Shown here one piece after another: positions 56,220-64,000 of a DNA stretch of 64,000 nucleotides. Location: the NCBI GenBank assembly GCA_930367215.1, contig OV884059.1, positions 233,925,803-233,989,802 of the forward strand. The letters are read 5' to 3'. Position numbers and translations under genes: made by a program. The first letter of the stretch is position 1. Each line of letters begins with the position of its first letter. This DNA comes from Pollenia angustigena. Its lineage: Eukaryota > Arthropoda > Insecta > Diptera > Polleniidae. The notes under the pieces are model-generated. The model was not told the origin of the DNA, did not search any database, and worked only from the letters and a program-made list of their open reading frames with translations.

Positions 56220-56540
56220 ATTTACCAGCGGCCAAGCGGCCGTTAAGGCACTCTCTTCCTGAAAAATGTCCTCGAATTTGGTAGCAGAATGCCGGGGAAG
56301 GCTACAGGAGTTGGGATCGAGAAGCAGGGTGACGCTTTGGCGGACACTCAGGGGTCCCGGGTAATGTAAGGGCTGATGAGCTAGCCAGGGCTGGGCCACG
56401 GTCCAATCCCTTTTTGGGGACTGGGCTCTTAAGGAACATAGGGGATACTGGTTATCGCTTCCGGAAATGCGTCAGGCGAGAGAATTGATCTCTTCCTGGG
56501 AATGTAGTGATGCAAAAAGGTCTAGGCGGATGGGATGTTC
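56220..56540 (+). pseudogene. RNase H domain relic of a LINE (plus strand)
   Basis: Reads SGQAAVKALSS, stop, KMSSNLVAECRGRLQEL, then RVTLWRTLRGPG and, one base shifted, NVRADELARAG. This is the typical C-terminal half of a LINE RNase H domain (DSQAA..., W-P-G-H, NE.ADELA). The region up to about 56540 probably continues the same protein. One stop and one frameshift make it a pseudogene. The host element is probably of the I/LOA type, which carry RNase H. Confidence 0.65.
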
Positions 56541-56704
56541 GACTGTTGGCGGCTTATTTGATTGGTTTTTTCATATATAGTGTTTTCAATTTTACCAAAA
56601 ATATTTGTAAACAAATACACTTTTGGACTTTTTTAAGCTGTTCAGTGGTTATTTAGCTAAGAGTTTGAAGGATACGATTAAATAAACTGAAGACGATAGA
56701 CGAA

Positions 56705-56890
56705 TTTGAAAATTTTGCTTTTGCAATACGCTTAGATGACATGGAGACACCAGCCAGAGCTCCAATGGCAGCCTTGCTGTCCGTAAATATTCATATATCT
56801 CTCGATATTTGATAGTACCTCAGCCGCCCGCTTTATGACAGAGATTTCCGCCTGCAGTAGACTTCTGCCATCCGGTAGCCCATTTTTAGC
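56705..56890 (-). pseudogene. RNase H domain relic of a LINE (minus strand)
   Basis: On the minus strand GLPDGRSLLQAEISVIKRAAEVL, then NIY and, after a one-base shift, TDSKAAIGALAGVSMSSK. This is the N-terminal half of an RNase H domain, with the acidic residue of QAE and the Asp of TDSKAA. It faces the plus-strand relic at 56220-56540. Confidence 0.65.
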
Positions 56891-57036
56891 TTAAAATTTG
56901 CTTGTAAAGGGATGGCAACACCGCTCCCTTCGAAACTAATGGCCAATTTTCAGGATTGATATTAAAACACATTTATTTTTAAAATCGTTTTAAATATAAA
57001 ATTCTCTTCTTCACTAAAAACTTAAGTGAAACTTAA

Positions 57037-57639
57037 AGGCTCAATTAGGCGAACGTTGCTGTACCCGTAATGTACCGCACCGTACTGTAAGCACGTTGGT
57101 GCACTTATAGAACGTTTAAAAACGTGTCATATGTTTTCCCATAAATAAACCAAAAGCAATAATATACATAAAACAAAACACACAGTGATGGGAATCAAAA
57201 ATGTTCAAATGGTGACCGTTGTGCAGAAAAGGTACCACGTGATTTAAATGGTATTAAAACATTATTTTGTGTATGTAAAAAATGTTAATAGTTTAATATT
57301 TATATTAAAAAACTAAACATATGTATATTTGTATATTTGGAAATATGTTGTATAGTAAGTTGTTGTGTCGCAATTCCATAGATATACTGAAAAAAAGTAC
57401 AAAAAAAAAAAAAAAAGAGCAAAATTACCCGCATTCAATGAGACATACAAGCCGCCCATCACTGTCTTACAAATGTCACGTAACAACGGCATTAAATTCT
57501 ATTTTATACGGATTGGTACGTTGCAACTACGGTACATTGCATTTCGATAAGCTTTTGTATTGGTTTTCATATAACAAAAAGCGAACAGCTGATGGATACA
57601 GTACAGATACGGTACAGCAACGTTCGCCTAACTGAGCCT
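57037..57639. mobile_element. MITE with AGGCTCA..TTAGGCGAACGTTG ends, about 600 bp
   Basis: Left 'aggctcaattaggcgaacgt' and right inverse 'aggctcagttaggcgaacgt', pairing through 'tgctgtacc'. TTAA-like flanks on both sides. Open frame 57321-57635 inside is not supported. Confidence 0.8.
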
Positions 57640-58371
57640 TAAGTCACCGATGTGGTACACTTAATATCAACTTAAGTTTCCATTGTAATATTTTAGCACG
57701 GTGGCCTCAATATCACAACAATACAACAACAACAGGCAAAGCATTAACAGTCAGCTGTTTTTTTCAGACCACCTTGTAAATAAATACACTTTTTTATATA
57801 TTTTTTTTTGTATTTAGTAGTGCTACCATACTTTTATCTTAATTAAATAAGACTTTTAATATAAAACTCAAAAAACCAATCTGTTTTAAGTACGATTTAA
57901 GTTTGTTACGAAAATTAACTTAATACTGATTTAAATACTATCCTGAAAATTGGGCATAAGACATTAAATATAGATCGAAATTACACTTCGATTTAATTTG
58001 AACTTTTGATGAGTATCGAATGCCAGAACTTGGCACCTGAGAGATAAGAGAACGATATTTGAACGAGGACGTGAAGTTATGGTCAGCAGAAAAAAAACAA
58101 AATGATACATATTTTAAAAAATTTTGCAGAACCTGAAATCTCCAAATATTAAGTGAAAAGACGCAGAGAAATATATTTTTTCTATATGGTTGGTCACCTC
58201 CAATAAACCTTTTTTAATCAAAAATGTTAAATGTTTACTATTTGTTTAACCTTAAACATACTATTATAACCAGTAACTATATTATGATTAATAAGGAAGC
58301 CACAGCCATATTATGGTTATCACCGACCATGTTATGGCAAATAAGGCTGTAGGAAAAATCGCCCAAAGAAA
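57640..58371. other. no gene; fragment of the ATATTATGGTT family
   Basis: 58190-58345 has 'ggtcacctccaataaac', 'ccatattatggttatca' and 'accatgttatgg' like the element at 60235-60724. Confidence 0.5.
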
Positions 58372-59062
58372 AATGGCCCAAAAAAAAAATTAATAAAAAA
58401 TCGCCCAAAAAAATTCCATGTAAAATTGGGCCTGAATTCATACACTTATAAAATTATTACAGTAACTGATTGTGGGTTATTAAATTCGTTTTCTGTTCTG
58501 TTTAAATTGAATAAAAATATAGTTATTTTTCGAATAATTTTATTTTTTAACATTTATGTTTGTTATTCAAAAAACAAACTACAAAAAAATAATGTTCTAT
58601 CGTATTTATTTTGTTATGTAGTTTGATTTTTGTCGTTTAAAATATATATTTTAATAGTAAAAATCATTCAATTTTAAGGAATATGATGTTTAATAAATAA
58701 AAAATTAAAAAATTAATGTTAAAATCATTTGTTTTAAATGAAATGTAAATGATCCGTTTTTTAAGTGAACTTTAAGTTGTTTAAAATGAATTTTCGTTTG
58801 AATTTAACTACATAATATTTTGAGTGTATGAAAAATGACCCAAAATTTGTGGGCTATTTTTCGTTATTATTGGGTGATTTTTCGTTTTTTAAATTTGCTG
58901 ATTTTTCATTATGAAAAATCACCCAAAAATATTGTATGAAAAAAAACACATTTTTTCGGGCCATCTTTAATTTTTTTAAAATTTCTTCCAAATCTTACAT
59001 ACACTCAAAATATTATGTAGTTAAATTCAAACGAAAATTCATTTTAAACAACTTAAAACAAA
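58340..59062. repeat. inverted repeat cluster with GCCCAAAAA motifs
   Basis: 58345-58420 has repeated 'atcgcccaaa' and 'atggccca'; 58840-58970 has 'gggtgatttttcg' and 'gggccatc' in the other orientation. Separately, 58772-58828 and 58997-59057 are inverse copies ('gaattttcgtttgaatttaa'). Confidence 0.6.
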
Positions 59063-60234
59063 AATTCTGATAGTGCATAGAAAAATATTCCTGGTAGATA
59101 TTGCAGGAATAACACTATTAAAGTATAAAAGTTTTTGAGGATTGTAATTTGACATAGAACCATTTCTTTAGAAAGTTAAACCAATTTGACTTTTTTTTAA
59201 CCCCACTGTATTATGTTTATGGAGTTGTGTTTGTCATATTCTGTTTATTTGAGAACAATTACATGGTGTATTATTTTATCATTAAATAAAAAACAAAACT
59301 GGGTTGGTCGACTAAATGGCCAATTAAGTTAATTTCATAAGAAAGAAAAATAAAATAGGAATTCTTAGAAATAATTAATAAATAATAATACAGGAATTAT
59401 TTTAATTATTTATAACCTCTTGGAATAATGTCCGTTTAATTAAAAATAAACGAGTGGTAGAAAAAAACTGAAATAATTATGCCTTTATCGCTGGGGGTGT
59501 ACGTGGGATAAACAAAGTCCCAATTCTTTATTCCCTATTCCACCTCTTCAATAAATAATATGTTTTAAAAATGTCTTTGTTCTGTTGTCCTCTAACAGTC
59601 TTGCTTTGTATAAAAATACAATGAAACTTTTAAGAAATAATTAAATCGACGTAAGTGGTCGAAGCCATTAGTTGCCAAGTCATCTGCAGCCAAAAAGAAA
59701 ACTGCAACTACAACAATAACTTGCATTCGTTGTTGGCCACAAATTGCTATGAACGTAAGATTATCTCGTTTTTTATTGCAGGGCGGGTGTCTGTGGTTGT
59801 TCTTATTGGCGAAAACATTTTTTAATGTCTCAATTTAACAGTCACGAACTAAAATCGTGACATATTAAAGATATTTGCAGAGGGCTTCTATTTGGCTACA
59901 AAAAAAAAAAAAAACTCGTTAAAAGAAATTTTCTTTCTCATGTGTAAAAGGATGTGAATGTGGGATGGTTTTTTTTTATCAAAGGCAGGATTTAAACTAA
60001 TAAATCTTCGAAAAGCATTTTATGCATATTCTAATAATATTTTTTGATTTAGCCGTTTTATGCGCTAAAGGGCAAGAAAAAGGTAATCCAAAGGACAAGA
60101 AATTTATAAGATTTATAATACTAATTTGGAAGTTGCTTGAAAATAGTTTAATTAAAGTCTTGTGGATAAAAACGAGAATGTTCGTCTTTAGTTTATGCCC
60201 CAAAGAAAAATTATCATTAAGCATTTATTTTGTG
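59063..60234. other. AT-rich stretch without gene
   Basis: Only A/T homopolymers and short open frames in both directions near 60000-60258 with no domain. Confidence 0.5.
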
Positions 60235-60724
60235 CACGCAGAGAAAAAACATGTTTAAATATGGTCACCTCCAACAATACTATGTTTAAAGAAAATTTTC
60301 ACCATATAATGTTTAATTTAACCATGTTTGTGTCACCGACAACCATATTATGGTTTAATTAGGCCCCTATCAAGAAGCCACAACCATATTATGGTTGCCT
60401 CTAAACATGTTATGTTTAAATATGACAATTATTTGTTTTTAAATTAAAAATAGTATTTTTTTCTTTTTCAAGAGCATAATTTTATGGTTGAAAACCAACC
60501 ATGCTATTATAAAGTTTTAAACATATTTTAGTTATTATTAACCATAACATGTTCGGAGGCAACCATAATATGGTTGTGGCTTCTAGACGGAGGACTATTA
60601 TAACTATAATATGGTTGTCGTTAACAATAATATGGCTAAATTTAACATATTATGGTAAAAATGTTCTTTAAACATAGAATTGTTGGAGGTGACCATATTT
60701 AAACATGTTTTTTCTCTGGGTGTG
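60235..60724. mobile_element. MITE with CACRC..CAGAGAAAAAACATG ends, about 490 bp
   Basis: Left 'cagagaaaaaacatgttta' and inverse right copy; arms match for about 85 bp including 'tatggtcacctccaacaat'. The interior repeats the palindrome ACCATATTATGGTT and variants at least five times. Non-coding. Confidence 0.85.
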
Positions 60725-61609
60725 TAATTGCAGAAAATCAAAACAATATAATTGTACCTGTAATCATAAATATTGTTACCACAATCATTCACGTCTACCA
60801 CAAATATTGTTCGCAATTATATAAACTTTTCTCCTGACAATTTAATTTAAGATTTTACACTTAAAAGAACTCAAAACAATCCAAAATGGTATTACTTTCG
60901 AAAACTAATCCCGGGTTTTCCTTAAATAAGCATAAAATTCTGGAACCAAGTAAATAAAAACTTGAACTTTTTTCTGTGGTTGTGCCCCTCTATATTCTAT
61001 ACGCGTGGGCTTGTAAAAGCTTGTTATAGAAACAACAACAAACGCCAATAAAAAAAGGTTTATTGTTTTATGTTGAAACAAAAACAACACTACAAGTAGC
61101 AAAACATACATTATTTTCATGTTTAAAAAGTAAAATAAGAAGCAACAATTCCCAAATTCTATATGCTAAATTATTTAGTTAAATACATCTGATTTTCAAA
61201 TCAGATTGATAACGAAAGTTATATCCGGCATTCTCCTTGCTGGTGTGTTATAATTAAGAGCTCATCTTAAAACAAAGGACGAAACACAACAAAAATGAAA
61301 CAAATATGCATAACGATTAAGTAAAAAATAAAATTTGTCTCTCTTTATGGTTTTCTGGGGTAATTTATGCGTTTCGTAAGAGAGATGTTAAGCGAAACTT
61401 TATCTCTGAGTTCTTCTCTTCTATTTTTAATCTACAACAAAAGCACTGTGCAGGCGACCATTAAAATTTGTCCGTACTAGAGGCATTTTTTCTCCAAAGA
61501 ATTCAATGCCTAATATCGTGTTCTGATATTCCATTTTTATTAAGTCAATATTCGGTTTATTGACATAATTATCTTTCTGTTCACACATACACAATTTAGC
61601 TTACTTAAT
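60725..61609. other. AT-rich stretch without gene
   Basis: Nothing coding recognised. Confidence 0.5.
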
Positions 61610-61864
61610 CCCTACAGATAATATTGGACTACGTAGTCCATTGTGGCTTAAACGGACTACTTGCAACATGGTCCAATGTACTGTAGTATGGGCCATGTTA
61701 TAAGAAATTAACATGCAGTGCTGCCAACAAATGCATGATATATACTTTTCTATAGTTTACAGTATTACACATTGGTAGCCCTGTTGGTGTCCATTAATTA
61801 TTGTTTATTTAAAAGTGAACGGTTGTGAAATTTGTGGAAAAAAGAAAAAGAAAAAATTAAAAAT

Positions 61865-62005
61865 ACCAAATAAATTTTACAACATGAAAATTAATTAAAA
61901 TTTACTGATAATTTTTCATTCTTGACTCAATCTGGGCTCGAACCCAGGCGTTTTTACGGACAGGTTACCCTGACATGTTTCGATTGCAACCACTCAATCT
62001 CCTCA
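61865..62005 (-). repeat. tRNA-like SINE sequence, left arm
   Basis: On the minus strand 'gattgagtggttgc' (A-box-like) and a perfect B-box GGTTCGAGCCC in a paired T-arm (CTGGG/CCCAG). The long spacing suggests a class II (Leu/Ser-type) tRNA origin. The downstream 'aattatcagtaaattttaat' is shared with the right arm. Confidence 0.65.
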
Positions 62006-62164
62006 GAGGGCTTGCCGTTTAACACTCGCAGCCATCGACGACTGCTGACGTCATTAGTCAAACATCAATCCTTAAACCAAATTGTATTTAACCTTTGGTA
62101 GATCGAAATTTGCTTTGAATGATTATCTATTTTAATTTATTTTACATGTTCTTCCTTTACTTCT

Positions 62165-62340
62165 GTTTTTTCGTACTTTTGTCAAGAATTCTTCGTGAAG
62201 TTCAAAGTACATATTTTGTTTTGTTTTTTCATTTGTTTGTCTTTCTTTTTCTTGCTGACCTTTTCAGCACAACTTGAAGGACAAATGAAAAAACAAAACA
62301 AAATATGTACTTTGAACTTCAAGAAGAATTCTTGACAAAA
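62165..62340. repeat. inner palindrome between the SINE arms
   Basis: 'gaagttcaaagtacatattt' near 62196 faces its inverse near 62302; arms of about 65 bp around a 50-bp centre containing 'ttgctgaccttttcagcac'. Confidence 0.85.
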
Positions 62341-62470
62341 GAGATTGAGTGGTTGCAATCGAAACATGTCAGGGTAACCTGTCCGTAAAAACGCCTGGGT
62401 TCGAGCCCAGATTGAGTCAAGAATGAAGAATTATCAGTAAATTTTAATTAATTTTCATGTTGTAAAATTC
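62340..62470 (+). repeat. tRNA-like SINE sequence, right arm
   Basis: Plus-strand 'gagattgagtggttgcaatc' through GGTTCGAGCCC and on to 'aattttaattaattttcatg'. Near-exact inverse of 61865-62005. Confidence 0.65.
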
Positions 62471-62926
62471 CTTTCTTCATAAAAATAATTTAATGAAAAT
62501 TAAATTTGATGAACTTAAGCCTAATTAAAAATATTAAAAATTTGGATTAAAAACCATAAATAGTTCAACAAAATAACCACAATACTAATTAATACCAAAT
62601 AAATATATTTAATAATAGCAATAATAGACTACAGTACACGCCATAAAAGGCGATTAGTAAAAAATGAAAAAGAAAAATGCTTAAACTTAAACTTAAGTGT
62701 ACTCCATACTGTAGTAACATGGAGTACTTTTAAAACTAACCCACTTTAGTACTGCATGAAGTAGTTTAGGGACTACTTTGGTGGGTTATATGGTCTCCAC
62801 CTAGGACATCGTAATGTTAAATGGACCACCTTTTACCCATATATTTGTAGTAGCTGTGGAGTACTCCTACTCCTTGTTGGACTACTCTTTACATGTATGT
62901 ATGGACTAGTCTCGTTATCTGCAGGG

Positions 62927-64000
62927 ATTAGCAATTGGTAATTAAATTAGCAAAATGTAAACAACTTTTGACATCTGTAAAGCAAAAACAAAATAAACAT
63001 CTGGCTTTTGCGCAGACCTAATGAATGGACCTTTGTTTTTGTTGGCGAAAATGTCATAACACTTTGTTTAGTGAGTTGGGTTTTACTCACTAAACACACT
63101 TGTGACAGTGCACTGCAGTGTTGCATTTTAATTTTACTCAATATTTTTAACAATTTCGTATTAATTGAACAATAACTAAATTGCAATTTTGTATGGATAA
63201 TTGAGCTCAATAATGGCATTTATTGCGTAAAATCCAATTAAGGTGCATATCTGAACACGGTATAAGACAGCTCTCTTAAGGAAGGATGCCTTTGGAAATC
63301 CTGAATTGTAAGATAGCTTTCCTCTTGTGAAAATTCGAATGCTGCAGTCCAACAGATGCTGGTAGCTATTTCTTAATGCGGAGGTTAGATAGCTCCAGCT
63401 CCAAGACAAGGGGCGAGCTGTTACCTGTGTGTGCTGTTGGCTCTCGTATACAGGGGCGTTTGGCAAACGGATAATTTATCACCCAGCGGTTAAAATCCTC
63501 AATAAGATTAGGTCAAATAGCCTTGCTCATAGAAATCTTTTATACATCCTTATTTGTATAAAAAAGCCAAAAGTTGTTTGCTACCTTGAAGTCCTTTTAA
63601 AAGAATATCCAATGTGAGAACGTCAGACAATAGAAAATGATATAATGACGCTTAATAATCTTAGATACAATTTATTTTAAAATATTCAAATCTATGCATT
63701 CTGTTTAACTTTTATTCATAAATTTTATGATTTTTTTTTTTTTTTATTAAACTTTATGAAATTTTTATTACTTATGCCTTTCTAACGTGTGACAGTTTTA
63801 ATAGCGAAAATATTAAAGTTATAGAAACATCATACTGGCAGAAAATGCATTTAACTTTATTGTAAACATAATAAAAAACTTTTGATTATTGTTTCTTTGA
63901 AAGCACTAAAAATAAAACAAAAACTAAAAGCAAAATGTCAATAACACGTTTCCCATGACATGGCACAAGCGGAAACGGATGTTGTCATTTATAATATTGC
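62927..64000. other. no gene recognised
   Basis: 63240-63470 has higher GC than its surroundings and open frames on both strands, but no motif I recognise. It could be an old transposon exon. Confidence 0.45.

Larger units (their letters stand above)
61610..62926. mobile_element. MITE-like relative of the RAG1-like element, containing a SINE pair
   Basis: Left CCCTACAGATAATATTGGAC and right inverse CCCTGCAGATAACG..ACTAGTCC match the right end of the element at 43565-46563 (CCCTGCAAATAAAATTGGAC). The right subterminal part (62700-62926) shares 'ggtgggttatatggt' and 'cctaggacatcg' with 46270-46360, inverted. No transposase. Left flank TAAT and right flank ATTA do not form a direct duplication. 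Confidence 0.72.

Noticed and set aside
61606..62930. piggyBac-type TTAA target site for the 61.6-kb element
   Set aside because: The left flank can be read TTAA but the right gives TTAG, and the related element at 43565 has TATT flanks; the evidence does not fit a TTAA-specific system.
1..64000. Host protein-coding gene or conserved exon
   Set aside because: No open segment outside mobile elements showed recognisable domains, conserved splice structure or codon usage distinct from background. Short exons of a large gene cannot be excluded by eye.

Overview
The window looks like transposon-dominated intergenic or intronic DNA from a higher fly. The sequence is AT-rich. It carries a Ty3/Gypsy element primed by tRNA-Lys, as described for the fly elements Osvaldo and Ulysses. 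It has several copies of a repeat that starts TACCCT, contains 'TTGTCATTCCG' and ends in a hairpin plus CTTGTTTT, which I associate with dipteran genomes. It also holds Tc1/mariner, hAT, Harbinger-like and CACTA-like DNA transposons. The species is not identifiable; a calyptrate fly is my best guess. I found no convincing host gene, no rRNA and no intact tRNA. All recognisable coding sequence belongs to mobile elements.

Layout. 1-4.1 kb: a repeat fragment, a probable LTR with a 27-bp minisatellite, and AT-rich sequence. 4.1-8.16 kb: a deleted Tc1/mariner element split by a nearly intact DNA transposon (4223-7463) with CACTAGG ends, 3-bp TTA target duplications, about 650-bp inverted repeats and an open spliced transposase gene. 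8.97-21.2 kb: a dispersed repeat containing a tRNA-derived SINE and a 5'-truncated LINE (10.2-14.03 kb), then a second repeat copy split by a 6.2-kb Gypsy element (14943-21151) with almost identical 1.8-kb LTRs. That element keeps gag, protease and the integrase zinc finger but lacks reverse transcriptase, RNase H and the integrase core. 21.2-23.8 kb: a foldback element with a second inverted partial copy.

24-43.5 kb holds no gene. It contains nested non-autonomous elements, including two hAT-like elements with 8-bp target duplications, several MITEs and a higher-order tandem repeat at 35.3-37.5 kb. 43565-46563 is a 3-kb element with a broken transposase that resembles RAG1/Transib-type DDE proteins. 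A 1.3-kb relative of its ends lies at 61610-62926 and contains an inverted pair of tRNA-like SINE sequences. 47.5-50.6 kb is an inverted tandem of one MITE interrupted by two later insertions. 52-61 kb is a field of MITEs plus a mariner relic and two RNase H relics in opposite orientations.

The elements form a stratigraphy: younger elements (Gypsy, CACTA-like) sit inside older ones (dispersed repeats, mariner). Two of the elements look like parts of autonomous/non-autonomous pairs: the Gypsy derivative needs an intact relative elsewhere, and the 61.6-kb MITE shares ends with the RAG1-like element. Family assignments rest on motifs read by eye and on recalled family features; no database search was made.
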